DNA of 64,000 nucleotides from Perca fluviatilis (taxonomy: Eukaryota; Chordata; Actinopteri; Perciformes; Percidae): positions 45,596,536 through 45,660,535 of the forward strand of contig NC_053114.1 of assembly GCF_010015445.1 (NCBI RefSeq), read 5' to 3'. Made by a program: the position numbers and the translations under genes. Shown here piece after piece: positions 20,687 through 32,800 of the stretch; position 1 is the first letter of the stretch; the number at the start of each line of letters is the position of its first letter. The notes under the pieces were generated by a model. It was not told the DNA's origin. It made no database searches and saw only the letters and a program-made list of their open reading frames with translations.

Positions 20687-20810
20687 CAGTGTTTCTCAAA
20701 TGGGGGTACGTGTACCCCTATGGGTACTCAGGAGGACTGCCTAGCGCTGGTCAGGGGGGTACATGGCTTAAAGAAACAATTCAGAAGGGGAACATTATTG
20801 AAAAAAGTTC
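20687..20810. mobile_element. hAT-like terminal fragment
   Basis: Starts CAGTGTTTCTCAAATGGGGG, the look of a hAT (Charlie-type) inverted terminus, then TACGTGTACCCCTATGGGTA. The same start occurs at 28346. The other end was not identified. Confidence 0.5.
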
Positions 20811-20894
20811 TGTAGCCTATATCTATGACACCTGCAGCGTGTCTGAGGCTCCCAGGACGAGGGAGCTCTGAGGCTCCGTCCACCGTCTGCCCCC

Positions 20895-21567
20895 CCGCTT
20901 CATCCTCTTCTCCTTCCTCCTCCTCTCCCTCATCCTCTTCTCCTTCCTCCTCCTCCTCTCCCTCATCCTCTTCTCTTTCCTCCTCCTCCCTCATCCTCTT
21001 CTCCTTCCTCCTCCTCTCCCTCATCCTCTTCTCCTTCCTCCTCCTCCTCTCCCTCATCCTCTTCTCTTTCCTCCTCTCCCTCATCCTCTTCTCCTTCCTC
21101 CTCCTCTCCCTCATCCTCTTCTCTTTCCTCCTCCTCTCCCTCATCCTCTTCTCTTTCCTCCTCCTCTCCCTCATCCTCTTCTCTTTCCTCCTCCTCTCCC
21201 TCATCCTCTTCTCTTTCCTCCTCCTCTCCCTCATCCTCTTCTCCTTCCTCCTCCTCCTCTCCCTCATCCTCTTCTCTTTCCTCCTCCTCTCCCTCATCCT
21301 CTTCTCCTTCCTCCTCCTCTCCCTCATCCTCTTCTCTTTCCTCCTCCTCTCCCTCATCCTCTTCTCCTTCCTCCTCCTCTCCCTCATCCTCTTCTCTTTC
21401 CTCCTCCTCTCCCTCATCCTCTTCTCCTTCCTCCTCCTCTCCCTCATCCTCTTCTCTTTCCTCCTCCTCTCCCTCATCCTCTTCTCTTTCCTCCTCCTCC
21501 TCTCCCTCATCCTCTTCTCTTTCCTCCTCCTCTCCCTCATCCTCTTCTCCTTCCTCCTCCTCTCATA
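20895..21567. repeat. 30-bp pyrimidine minisatellite, about 22 units
   Basis: Unit CCCTCATCCTCTTCTCYTTC plus CTCCTCCTCT (30 bp, some 27- and 33-bp variants). The period is a multiple of three, giving long spurious frames (RRKEKRMRE on the minus strand). The strand is almost purely pyrimidine, so triplex (H-DNA) formation is possible. Confidence 0.96.
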
Positions 21568-22074
21568 GCAGCAAGAACCTGCCTTCGTTCCCTGCAACAA
21601 AATCAATGCATCTCTATTACTGTGTGGGCATAAATTCTCAGAGTTTTTCGGGTGCGGGCGGGAGTGGACATACACATTGCAGGAGTGGGCGGGAGTGTAA
21701 AGCGTGTTTTACAGTAACCGCAGCCGAGCTGGCGCGCGCATATGTGACGTCATGAAATCGCCGTGACTATTTATACCTGCGCTGGTGCTGGCGACACTAG
21801 CTGCAGTCTTCTCCTGAACAGAGGTGGCGCTAATGAGGAAAGGCTACCGACGCTGCTCTTTCTACGGACTAGAAGAAGAAGAAGAAAAAGGTAAACAAGG
21901 GCAGAACTGGAAGCAGCATAGAGAGTCGAAGTCCCGCCCTTCTACTTCCGGTCCATGGGATCTTATCTTTCGAAAAAATATGAACGAGGGTCAATGGAGA
22001 GATGATAATAATTTTTTGATCCCGTTTGAATTGAGCCATGAATTACAAATATGATGTTCGTCAATTTAAAACAT
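21568..22074. other. GC-rich then A-rich non-coding, CRE-like site
   Basis: GGGTGCGGGCGGGAGTGG-type sequence at about 21650 recalls the CCCGCGGGA blocks. A TGACGTCA palindrome lies at about 21745, followed by TTTATACC, then a GAAGAAGAAGAAG stretch before GTAAAC at 21890. This could be an element's promoter and first exon; no downstream exon was recognised. Confidence 0.35.
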
Positions 22075-22512
22075 TATTTTTCAACCGAAGAAAGTCTCAG
22101 TTTATTGTTAAACTGTTGAAGTATAAGACTGTGAAAATACTTAATTAGAAAGACTACAAACTTCATGGATGACGTCTGGCTGAAGCTACGATGTCTGTGT
22201 GTATCGTACAGGATGTAACGTTACTCTAATGAGCAGAGGATCTCTCTCGTTCTTTTGCTTCTCTGCTGAAAACACTTGACTGGATAAAACACAGCATTTA
22301 AGATAACGTTACATGTGTTGTGGAACAGAGCTAAGCTAGCTAGCTAGCGAGCAAACCAAGCATCAAGCTAGGTGACGTAGCTAGCGTGAGACGGGAGATG
22401 TAGTCCACAGGGAGATGTAGTCCACTGAGCAGTTTCACACAAAACTGAGTGGTACTATGACAAACCTACGGCTAACTGAGACTTTCTTCGGTTGAAAAAT
22501 TATCTTTTAAAC
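22075..22512. mobile_element. inverted-repeat non-autonomous DNA element
   Basis: TTTTTCAACCGAAGAAAGTC at the left and its complement GACTTTCTTCGGTTGAAAAA at the right, about 400 bp apart, with non-coding sequence between. Target duplication was not resolved. Confidence 0.6.
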
Positions 22513-23589
22513 GTACAATATGTAACTTTCTGCCGCTAGGGGTCTCTCAACCAAAACAATGGACGGTAAAACTGGACTTTTGATGACGTTGGGAAGTTGC
22601 GTGGAATTATGGGAGTTTTAAGTGTTAAACACCTTCGCTGACAGTTAGAATGCATCAGTTCACGGACGAGTTTACCCGTTCAAGTTTATTCACGTTACGT
22701 TTATTCATTCTAATAAAATAGCTGCAGTTTCCCCAACATAATTACGTTTTTCTTGATTAGATTTTTATTTGTAGCTGACCAGTTAGCTCGTGAGCCAGCA
22801 AGCTAACAGTAGCCAGCAGCTAAAACACAAAATATTTCACATATCAGTGTCACCTTTTGGATCGTTTCAACACCGGGGCGGACGGGGTGTGTTGTAACGC
22901 TAGCTAGCTGCTAAACGAGGCTGAGAGACAGGTGTGGGTGGGGATTGTCGGGGGAATCTCCGCGACAGCGAGCCAGGACGTTCGATACCTGTTGTGCAGC
23001 AGCAGAACATCTCCCAGCTTGCTTCTCGCCGTTCACTACTGTTCATATTTTTTCCGAGTTTAGGTCCCATGAGGTCCACCGGAAGGGGCGGGACTTCGGC
23101 TCTCTATAGCCGTCAATGCTTCGATCTGATTGGATGTGCTACTTGGTGGGATCGAGCCTTTCATTCACCATAACAGAACTCATCTTAACCAAGCCCCCAA
23201 GAGGAGCGGCTTAAGTCTAAAAGCCACCATGGGCTTAGTGGATAACGGTGGTACTGCACCCCATGGCCCAGAAAGACTTTCCACAGAGACATTACATGGA
23301 GAAAGAAACGTTTATATTTCACTGCGCACGCTCATATGACTGTAGCTAGCTGTAATAATCTAATGGATGTAGCTCCAGCAGCTAATGGCTGTAATTCACC
23401 ATGTGTTCTATCAATACATGCATGGTATTATCTTATGATACACCCGAGGGATGTATGGATGTATGGATGCTGTAAAGCCTCTTATGTGGATGTAACGTCA
23501 TAAGCGTTTCCCAAACCTGCCAGGGCTATCAGCTAGTAGCTAACATCAGCGGTAGCTAGCATGGGAGAACGGTAACGGTAATAGATAGA
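22513..23589. other. no gene seen; mixed repeat fragments
   Basis: Contains ACAATATGTAACTTTCTGCC (a common fish DNA-repeat phrase), several GCTAGCTAGC-rich stretches and GGTCCCATGAGGTCC. No exon could be supported. Confidence 0.5.
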
Positions 23590-23748
23590 GACATTTGGGG
23601 AAACAGCAGAGGAGGAGAGGAGGAGAGGAGGAGAGGAGTTGATTTTCACAGACCCAAACAACCAAAACAAGCCAGCTGACTGTGTGTGTGTGTGTCTTAC
23701 TGTGTGTGTGTGTGTGTGTGTCTTACTGTGTGTGTGTGTGTGTGTGTC

Positions 23749-23817
<69 letters not shown>

Positions 23818-23970
23818 AAGATAACATTTGATGAAAATTAAGGGCCCGTTTAAGGAAGGAGGCTCAACAAATTCTGAGTCTAACGCTGAACTCTGAGTTG
23901 ATTAACCCTGAGATGGGAAACAGTGAGTTTTCGGTTACAGAACATGTGCAAGATAACATTTGAAGAAAAT
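23590..23970. repeat. GAGGA run, (TG)n and duplicated 5' flank, copy 2
   Basis: ACATTTGGGGAAACAGCAGA, GGAGAGGAGGAGAGGAG, GTTGATTTTCACAGACCC and about 135 bp of TG. The same order occurs at 48998-49225 and 55110-55268, each upstream of a gene copy. Here an extra segment (about 23818-23950) is inserted between TG and promoter. Confidence 0.85.
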
Positions 23971-24128
23971 TAGACAACTGAACCAGTTATGTTCCACCTT
24001 AATCAGGATTCAATTGCTCGCAGCTGTGTGTCGTTGACTGGCTACGTTCTGATTGGTCAGGGCAGGTCACCTGTAGCACTTATAAACCTTTCACAGGATC
24101 ACAGTGGTACCTGAGCTGTTCATTCAAC
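23971..24128 (+). promoter_or_regulatory. promoter and 5' UTR, paralogue copy 2
   Basis: Inverted CCAAT box (TGATTGGTCAG), CACCTG E-box and TATAAA at 24081-24086, 43 bp before the ATG, as in copy 1. Confidence 0.8.
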
Positions 24129-25707
24129 ATGATGGCTGTTTGGTGTACTGCAGGGTGAGCAACAGTTTGTTAATGAAGTTTTTGGATGATTTCTGTTAAG
24201 TAGTTGTACTTATGCTCTGTCTGCTTTTCAATAGGGCTTTGCTGCTTGTTTTGCTGACTGGTTTGAGTTACAGCTACCCTATGCAGCAAGGTAAAGTATC
24301 ATTGCTGTCAACATCTTAAAAGTAGTTTAATTGTTTAAGTCTCTCCTCATGACTTTCGCTTGGTGCAAACCCTGCTTCTGCTGGCTCTAACTGGATGTTT
24401 CCTTCTTGTGGATTTTTGGGGCTGCCTCTAAAATCCAGCTCAGTCCAGTTTTCAGAATGCACATCCAGGATATGCTCAAGGCTCTTCTGCAGGCCCTGCC
24501 TCTGAACAAGGTAACTAATGCTAATGTGACTTAACTAAACTTGAGCTGTCAGGTCTCTAAATGTCTGAACTGATGTGGGTAGTGAATGCCCATGTTTGGC
24601 AAAGTTAAATTCATTTCCTTGAATTCTACTTGCTGTTATCGGGTGATAACTCAGAAATGATGGGAGTTTCCAAAGGTGACGACCAGTCCGATGCGATCAA
24701 ATGCAACTTTATTTACAGTGAACAAACTCATGACAACTGAGCATACAGGTGTGTCTGCCCAAGGGTGACCCGCATGCACATCAAAATGGATCCTTTTTAA
24801 ACTTTGTGCTCACACTGCCCAAGATATCGATTTCAGTGCAATGGTTTATCTTTTGGCAGATGCTGCTGATAGATTCACACATTCCAATACCTTCCTCTGG
24901 GTGAAGGTTGTCCCCAAACTAACCTTCAAGATATGAAATGTAGCCGAAATGTCCAGCCTATCACTAACATCACTTTCTTCTGCTCCTAGGAATTTCCTGG
25001 GCTGTTGCACCTCCCAGTCCCTTTTCTGCTGGAGCATCCACAGGACCTAGCACTCGGCAGTTTGCCGCCAGTGGACCTGCCCCTCAACCACTTGGCCTTA
25101 GCTTTGTGATCCGGCCTGACTATTTTCTTCCACAGTACCAGGCAGGGGAACTCTTCCAGGAACAGAAAAGCTTTGAGCAAGGATTCTCTGAATCTGAGAA
25201 CGAAGCGCAAGGTTCCATGCCACCACCTCGTTTTGTCTATGCTGCACATCCTTCACAAGGCTTTAATGGAGGACCGGTTCAATCAGGCCTGGTCCCATAT
25301 CCTTACCCTTCCTATGACTACATGTTCCTGAGTGGCCTGTATCCTCCAGGCACGTATACCTACACCAGCAACAGCTTTGAGCAGGGGAGGGACAGCTGGG
25401 AGGACACTCACTACACCAAGGACAACTATCCCAGCACTCAGCAGGCCAAGAACATCCCTTCTAGACATCGCACAGTCAGGCAGGCGAGTATTGGGAGTGC
25501 TAGTCGTGGTCTGAGTGGTGCAGCGACGGGACAACAGCAGCCCTACAGTGGAGTTGGTGTACAAGGGTCTTACTCGCAGCTGGGTCGACACCGCCGGGCA
25601 GCGCCAAGAGCATTTGTGCAAAAGGTACTGCTCTGTGCTTCAGTTAGCAGGATATTTTCAGAGTTTGAGATTAACATGTTTCCTTTCCTGTCTTTCAGGT
25701 TGGCTAA
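24129..25707 (+). CDS. secreted Pro/Tyr/Gln-rich protein, tandem copy 2
   Basis: Exons 24129-24154, 24235-24290, 24439-24510, 24990-25624 and 25699-25707 with GT-AG junctions; 265 codons, all open. The signal peptide matches copy 1 apart from LLTGLSYS. Exon 3 ends ASEQ. Exon 4 begins G-ISWAVAPPSPF and carries differences such as GFSES for GNSES, HPSQG for QPSQG, and a C-terminal FVQKVG. Cysteine-free mature chain, RHRR near the end. Every structural feature of copy 1 (exon lengths 26, 56, 72, 635 and 9 bp, intron phases, the 74-bp last intron) is kept, so purifying selection or very recent duplication or conversion is implied. Family not recognised. Confidence 0.85.
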
Positions 25708-25728
25708 AGGTGACTCTGAAGTCTTGCC

Positions 25729-25734
25729 AATAAA
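25729..25734 (+). promoter_or_regulatory. polyadenylation signal, copy 2
   Basis: AATAAA 22 bp after the stop codon, as in copy 1. Confidence 0.8.
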
Positions 25735-26864
25735 GAGTATAACTTTTATGTTTGCCCTGGTTTTCAATGTTTACTCCCAAGATGCAATACTCACGTAGCT
25801 AAAGGTCTAACTGGGTGCAGGGTTTATTGACAGTCAATATTAATGGTCCAGAATGTGATAGCCATTTACAATCTGGCCTTCAAACTACCACACAACACCA
25901 ATAACTGCCTGCATTATGCTATGATCCAAATAATTCAGTCTGCTGCTGACCCCAGTTCCGCCATGACCCCTTGAAGGTTGATGGCACTGTCTGTACGGTA
26001 AACACTAAGCTAGTACCACTGTAGCCTAGCGTAAATGCAGGAAACATCAGCTAACTTGGCAACACATCTGCCCTTGAGCACTAAAGCTCACTCAAAGGTC
26101 TTTTTTCAGTTTTTCAATTGCATGATTTATTCTATAAGTATTGCCACCAGATGTCAGAAGGGTTTCTATAAAAAATGTCTTCAATATAAAATCATGAATT
26201 GGTAATCAGGGTCTGTTGAACCAGTAACTGAATGTGTGTGGCCTGAGAATCGAAGATAATGACCGGAGCACTTTATGTTTTACTCCATCTCCAATTGGGC
26301 CAGACTACATTTTATATTTGACAGAAATCATTTCTAACTGTTCAAGAAACACATTTGGATACTGCTGAATGTTTGAGATTACAACATGAAAAATCCCAGA
26401 ATAACAAGGAACAACAAGTAAGGATTGTAATCCATATCACCTAATGTCACAATGTGAAACATAACCTGAGAAGAGAATTTTAAAGGCCTGTTGAAGGAAG
26501 GAGGTATAACAAATGGAGTGTAACTCTGAGATGGGAAAGTCAGTTTTCGTTTTCTGAACAGCTGATTTGAGTTGGTTCAATCAACTCGGAGTGGGTTGAC
26601 TCCCAAATTAAACACGTGCACCACCTCCATTTAAAAAGGCAGCATGAATGGAGCCATGATACTAGGATTCACCATGGCAACCACCACAAATCAGTTGGCA
26701 TGCGCACATACAGTGAGAACATATCTTGTTTTAAAACCGCAACGTAGCTACTGCAAAAGAGATTTGGCATGGGAGAAAAATGCTGCTAGACTCAGTGTAT
26801 GTTGGTGTATTAATTTGATATTTAATCACAAGTATATTACTGGTGAAAACTGTTTTTCAAAAAA
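25735..26864. other. duplicated downstream flank, copy 2
   Basis: Non-coding, shared with the copy 3 and copy 4 flanks (for example CAACTCGGAGTGGGTTGACT and ACACGTGCACCACCTCCATT). No exon is seen. Confidence 0.75.
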
Positions 26865-28075
26865 AACTTTACCTGTTTACACATACATGGTTAATTTTAC
26901 AAACGGAGACATGTCCCTTCGTTTACACGCAAATGGAGAATTCTCCTCAGAAACAGTCTTTCTAAAACCTCCGGCCAGAGTGGAGATTTTTGAGATCTTC
27001 GTTTGCACGTAAACTGGGACAAACGGAGGTTTAGGCAGCCGAGAAAGAGGAAGTGATTGGTTGCTTTTGTTGCCAATTTCTGGATTCTGATTGGCTAACG
27101 TGGGCTTGTGCTTCTTGTTACACAACGCCACCTACAGGTCTGGTTACACCTCCACCTACAGGTCTCGTTATACCTCCACCTACAGGTCTCGTTACACCTC
27201 CACCTACAGGTCTCGCTACACCTCCACCTACAGGTCTGGTTACACCGCCACCTACAGGTCTCGTTACACCTCCTCCTACAGGTCTCGTTACACCGCCACC
27301 TACAGGTCTCGTTACACCTCCACCTACAGGTCTCGTTACACCATCACCTACAGGTCTCGTTACACCTCCACCTACAGGTCTGGTTACACCGCCACCTACA
27401 GGTCTCGTTACACCTCCTCCTACAGGTCTCGTTACACCGCCACCTACAGGTCTCGTTACACCTCCACCTACAGGTCTCGTTACACAGTCACCTACAGGTC
27501 TCGTTACACCTCCACCTACAGGTCTCGTTACACCGCCACCTACAGGTCTCGTTACACCTCCACCTACAGGTCTCGTTACACCATCACCTACAGGTCTCGT
27601 TACACCTCCACCTACAGGTCTGGTTACACCGCCTGCCACAGGTCTCGTACACCTCCTCCTACAGGTCTCGTTACACCGCCACCTACAGGTCTCGTTACAC
27701 CTCCACCTACAGGTCTCGTTACACAGTCACCTACAGGTCTCGTTACACCTCCACCTACAGGTCTCGTTACACCTCCTCCTACAGGTCTCGTTACACCTCC
27801 TCCTACAGGTCTCGTTACACCGCCCCTACAGGTCTCGTTACACCTCCACCTACAGGTCTCGTTACAGCGCCACCTACAGGTCTCGTTACACCGCCACCTA
27901 CAGGTCTCGTTACACCGCCACCTGCAGGTCTCGTTACACCTCCACCTACAGGTCTGGCGTGCTCTTGACGACATATATACACTGGTACATGTAAACGAAC
28001 ACTTTTCTGTAAACTGACAGCTCTGCATGATGTTTCTGAAAATAGCCGCCACGTGGAAACGTAGCATGAATTTCA
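26865..28075. mobile_element. Harbinger-like MITE copy, repeat-expanded
   Basis: Left part GTTTACACATACATGG, then GATTTTTGAGATCTTCGTTT and GGTTTAGGCAGCCGAGA. Right part GTAAACGAACACTTTTCTGT and ATAGCCGCCACGTGGAAACG. Same family as 42921-48305, but its termini have drifted. Confidence 0.65.
27127..27957. repeat. 24-bp minisatellite, about 35 units
   Basis: Same unit as the array at 16956-17252 (CGTTACACCTCCACCTACAG plus GTCT) but about three times longer, with CCGCCA, CCTCCT, CATCA and CAGTCA variants. Long frames on both strands are artefacts of the 24-bp period. Confidence 0.96.
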
Positions 28076-28084
28076 TTTAGGTGT

Positions 28085-28285
28085 AATCCCGCGGGCAAAG
28101 AAAGTACTACTAATCCTATTCTGAGGTTGCAGTAGAGGACTGCATTGGGATTGGGTCCCGCGGGACCCAACTCAAATCTCGCGGGAGCAGGCGGTTTAAA
28201 CTTTGCTGCGGGCGGCTAAAAATAAAGCCCGCGGGATCGGGATGTAGCCTGGAACCCTCCCACGCCAGCAGACGCCATAGATATA
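28085..28285. repeat. GC-rich dispersed block (CCCGCGGGA motifs)
   Basis: Copy of the block at 17405-17602. It continues directly into GATATACATATATACTGACT, the empty site of the Tc1 insertion seen in paralogous block 1. Confidence 0.8.
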
Positions 28286-28345
28286 CATATATACTGACTG
28301 AGTTTATACCGTTCTCTTAATACATCCATGGTTTATACTGTAGCC

Positions 28346-28576
28346 CAGTGTTTCTCAAATGGGGGTACGTGTCCAACTAGGGGTACTCTGGAGGACTGCA
28401 GGGGGTACGTGTCCACCTAGGTGTACTCTGGAGGACTGCAGGGGGTACGTGTCCACCTAGGGGTACTTTGGAGGACTGCAGGGGGTACGTGTCCACCTAG
28501 GGGTACTCTGGAGGGCTGCAGGGGGTACGTGTCCCCCTAGGGGTCCTCTGGAGGACTCCAGGGGGTACGTGAGATA
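28346..28576. repeat. hAT-like end with about five 42-bp tandem units
   Basis: Begins CAGTGTTTCTCAAATGGGGG as at 20687, then units of GGGGTACGTGTCCACCTAGG plus GGTACTCTGGAGGACTGCAG. The two paralogous loci share the start but differ in what follows. Confidence 0.8.
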
Positions 28577-28597
28577 TGTACATGTATTTCTTCAACC

Positions 28598-28756
28598 CAG
28601 TTTCTGGGTTATTTGTGTTGGGTTAAAATTATGGGTTATTTTTTCAGACAGTAACCCATGTTCTGGGTTATAGGGCTAATATTTTGACCCAATGCCTGGG
28701 TTGTTTGGGCTTCTGGGTTATTTTTCAAAGAGTAACCCATGTTCTGGGTTATAGGG

Positions 28757-28762
<6 letters not shown>
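28598..28762. repeat. AACCCAG/CTGGGTTA inverted-word cluster, left side
   Basis: Repeated short palindromic words (AACCCAGTTTCTGGGTTAT, AACCCATGTTCTGGGTTATA, GACCCAATGCCTGGGTTG). The same words fill 40085-40338 on the other side of the SAM/transposase genes. Such word clusters resemble subterminal transposase-binding repeats of CACTA/EnSpm elements. Confidence 0.6.
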
Positions 28763-28804
<42 letters not shown>

Positions 28805-28816
28805 TTCTCTCTTTCA
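28763..28816. repeat. (CT)n microsatellite
   Basis: CTCTCT run with TTTCT interruptions. Confidence 0.9.
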
Positions 28817-28969
28817 TTTATTTTTTGTTTGAGGGGTGTCAACATAGTTTATAATATTAACAATCATAAGAAGAAATACGAATAAATAAGTTCATATATT
28901 ACATCCTTGCCCCCCACATACACATCAGTCTGCCAGAAATTCAGAAGAGGAAGAAGAAACACCTCCTTC

Positions 28970-29055
28970 CCTCTCTACCCCCGTAGAAGAAGAACGGATT
29001 TTCCACCGTCGTTCGCTTCGCGCTTGAAAAGTTTGGACTTCGTCGTGTACTCAAG
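28970..29055 (+). other. possible non-coding first exon of the SAM gene
   Basis: A non-repetitive stretch ending ACTCAAG|GTAAGTGAG, a strong 5' splice site. A second possible untranslated exon is 29576-29673 (acceptor TTTCTACAG, donor GAAGAAG|GTACAG). The start is unknown. Confidence 0.35.
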
Positions 29056-29894
29056 GTAAGTGAGTATTTTCGAATATTTTCAGTGTTGATGTAACGTAGG
29101 TAAACTTTTCTGTGTCCATGTAACCGTTGCTAGTTTAGCATAATTTGCTGAAAAAATTACCTTGGCTTAGCTAGCTAGTTGCTACTTTAGACTAGCGTTA
29201 GCCATGGTAATTCTGTGGTTTGCATGTAACTAGCCAACCACATCTAACCAACATCTAACTAGTTTAAAGTCTGTGTAAAGTAAAAATAAATGTGTTTTGA
29301 GTTTGTCAGACTAAAGAAGAAAGTGTTACCACTCATTTGAATGATTAAAAATAACGATAAGTTTATGAAATTAGTTGTCAAAATGGTTTAAATGCTTTTT
29401 ACACATTGTTATTATACATTAATGACCTAGCTAGCTGTGTTTAGAAGAAAATGACTGAATTCACTTTACACGGTCTTTAAATTCTATTTTTCATAACCTG
29501 TGCTGTACTTATCTCATTGTTATAATACCGTAATAATACGATAAGTACAGTGCAGCTACTGGTGACTTTCTACAGAGCGACGAGTCTGATCACTTCTCCC
29601 TCCAAATTTCAAAATTCGACCGGGAAGACACAACATTCCCCGCTGGACCAGCCCAATGCTGTAATTGAAGAAGGTACAGATGAGGGGAGGCGTCGCGACA
29701 CCACACGACAGTCGTGTCGCAAAAGTGGATCTGTGCATACTGTCTATGGATCTGTACCATTATGTTTACCAGCTGCGCCGTGCTTATCATATTATACAGT
29801 ACTCTACTGGCTGAAGTAGTGAGAGTTAAAGAAGCGGCTCAATTCGAATTGTTGCTAACCTCTATATTGCTATGTTTTCTCCAGGTCATTTTGA

Positions 29895-32800
29895 ATGGAC
29901 AGCATTGTCGCTGATAAACTCACTGAGTGGCGGCTTTCTGAGCTTATAGAGAATTTTAGAGGTGAGCATTTTACTCTTACTGCTTGAATATGTCGGTGCA
30001 AGATTTTGTGAAAGTCACAACTTCTTCGACAGTGGGGTATGCATATCTATTTAGCCCTTATAGTTAAAAGATATGTGTGCCTTGTCTTTAAGCTGTTATG
30101 CATAAGAATGGGCCAGATACAGTGCCTTGCGAAAGTATTCGGCCCCCTTGAACTTTTCGACCTTTTGCCACATTTCAGGCCTCAAACATAAAGATATAAA
30201 ACTGTAATTTTTTGTGAAGAATCAACAACAAGTGGGACACAATCATGAAGTGGAACGAAATTTATTGGATATTTCAAACCTTTTAAACAAATAAAAAACT
30301 GAAATATTGACGTGCAAAATTATTCAGCCCCCTTAAGTTAATACTTTGTAGCGCCACCTTTTGCTGCGATTACAGCTGTAAGTCGCTTGGGGTATGTCTC
30401 TATCAGTTTTGCACATCGAGAGACTGACATTTTTGCCCATTCCTCCTTGCAAAACAGCTCAAGCTCAGTGAGGTTGGATGGAGAGCGTTTGTGAACAGCA
30501 GTTTTCAGTTCTTTCCACAGATTCTCGATTGGATTCAGGTCTGGACTTTGACTTGGCCATTCTAACACCTGGATATGTTTATTTGTGAACCATTCCATTG
30601 TAGATTTTGCTTTATGTTTTGGATCATTGTCTTGTTGGAAGACAAATCTCCGTCCCAGTCTCAGGTCTTTTGCAGACTCCATCAGGTTTTCTTCCAGAAT
30701 GGTCCTGTATTTGGCTCCATCCATCTTCCCATCAATTTTAACCATCTTCCCTGTCCCTGCTGAAGAAAAGCAGGCCCAAACCATGATGCTGCCACCACCA
30801 TGTTTGACAGTGGGGGATGGTGTGTTCAGGGTGATGAGCTGTGTTGCTTTTTACGCCAAACATAACGTTTTGCATTGTTGCCAAAAGTTCGATTTTGGTT
30901 TCATCTGACCACAGCACCTTCTTCCACATGTTTGGTGTGTTCCCCAGGTGGCTTTTGGCAAACTTTAAACGACACTTTTTATGGATATCTTTAAGAAATG
31001 GCTTTCTTGCCTTGCCACTTATTAAAAGGCCAGATTTGTGTAGTATAACGACTGATTGTTGTCCTATGGACAGAGTCTCCCACCTCAGCTGTAGATCTCT
31101 GTAGTTCATCCAGAGTGATCATGGGCCTCTTGGCTGCATCTCTGATCAGTCTTCTCATTGTATGAGCTGAAAGGTATGGAGGGACGGCCGGGTCTTCGTA
31201 GATTTGTAGTGGTCTGATACTCCTTCCATTTCACGATAATATTACGTGCACGTGCTCCTTGGGATGTTTAAAGCTTTGGGAAATCTTTTTGTATCCAATT
31301 CCGGCCTTTAAACTTCTCCACAACAGTATCTCGGACCTGCCTGGTGTGTTCCTTGTTCTTCATGACGCTCTCTGCGCTTTATACGGACCTCTGAGACTAT
31401 CACAGAGCAGGTGCATTTATACGGAGACTTGATTACACACAGCTGGATTCTATTTATCATCATTAGTCATTTAGGTCAACATTGGATCATTCAGAGATCC
31501 TCACTGAACTTCTGGAGAGAGTTTGCTACACTGAAAGTAAAGGGGCTGAATAATTTTGCACGCCCACTTTTTCAGTTTTTTATTTGTTAAAAAAGTTTGA
31601 AATAGCCAATGAATTTCATTCCACTTCATAATTGGGACCCACTTGTTGTTGCTTCTTCACAAAAAATTACAGTTTTATATCTTTATGTTTGAGGCCTGAA
31701 ATGTGGCAAAAGGTCGAAAAGTTCAAGGGGGCCGAATACTTTCGCAAGGCACTGTATTCACCTTTGCATTAATGTCATTACACTTGTTAATGAAAGAAAA
31801 GATGGACAGTATAGACTTTCATTCACACAAAACGGGTAATACTGCAAAAGAAACACATCAGTTAACTAGCAAATTGGGCCACGTTTTAAAAAAAGCCACA
31901 GCATTCCCTTAAAAGTTATTATTTGTTAGCTTGATTATCAAAGAGTGTCTGGTGAGTGGTTCACAATTGTCACGACTTATTAACAATACTCATGTTGTCT
32001 TGTTTTCTGTCTTTCAGATGAAGACATAGATGAGGAGGCATTTCTTCTCTTAGATGAGGACACTATCAAAAATCTTGTCCCCAAAGTTGGCCCCAGGCTT
32101 AAATTCCTGAGGCTCTTCAGAGAATTTGTAAGTTATCTCCACTAGAGCGCTAAGGGCTTTCATCACCACTGATCAACAGGCAGATGGCGTATACATGCTT
32201 TAAGTGCAAAAGGCTAATCCCTGGTGATATCAAGTCTCTCTTATCACATTTATGCACACTTCACAATGTAAATAGTTCAACAACATATTTTCAGTGTTGT
32301 GAAAGCAGTTGTAACAGAACATTTTCCTCCATTCGTTCTTATAGAAAGCATCTACATAGGGCACACGAAGAGAACCAGGCTTTGGCCCTTCCTGCCAATG
32401 TATTGCATCTGCCTGCTAATGTTTTTAATGTTGATGAAGATGATAATCAAGAACAAGTTGAAGGTGTTCAAGCAGAGCAGTTAGACAATGATTGGGATGA
32501 ATTGCAGCAAGAGGGAATTACAGACAGAGTATCCCTTTTTCTAGCTCATCTAAGATCCAGGTCTTCCCAGACATTTTCTAACATAAACTATGTGGTTAAA
32601 CACACCTCAAGTTTAATTGGTGACATTGTGAACAGACTAAAAACCAAGACAATGTCACTGTTTAGTCAGTTAGGTCATGATCAGAGCCCACAGGTAGAAG
32701 CGCTCCGGCAGGAGTTTTCAGACGCAGCTGAGCCTTTCAAAGGACTGGACACAGACTACAAACAGATAAAGTATTTCACAAACTCAGGAAACTTCATTCA

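Noticed and set aside
20728..21675. Arg/Lys/Glu-rich frame of 315 codons on the minus strand
   Set aside because: It is produced by a 30-bp tandem unit, which keeps the same frame open. It resembles charged coiled-coil proteins only by composition.
27053..28076. Long frames with TYRSRYT or TPPPTGLV repeats on both strands
   Set aside because: A 24-bp minisatellite inside a MITE gives open frames in several registers at once. The paralogous MITE copies have a single unit and no frame.
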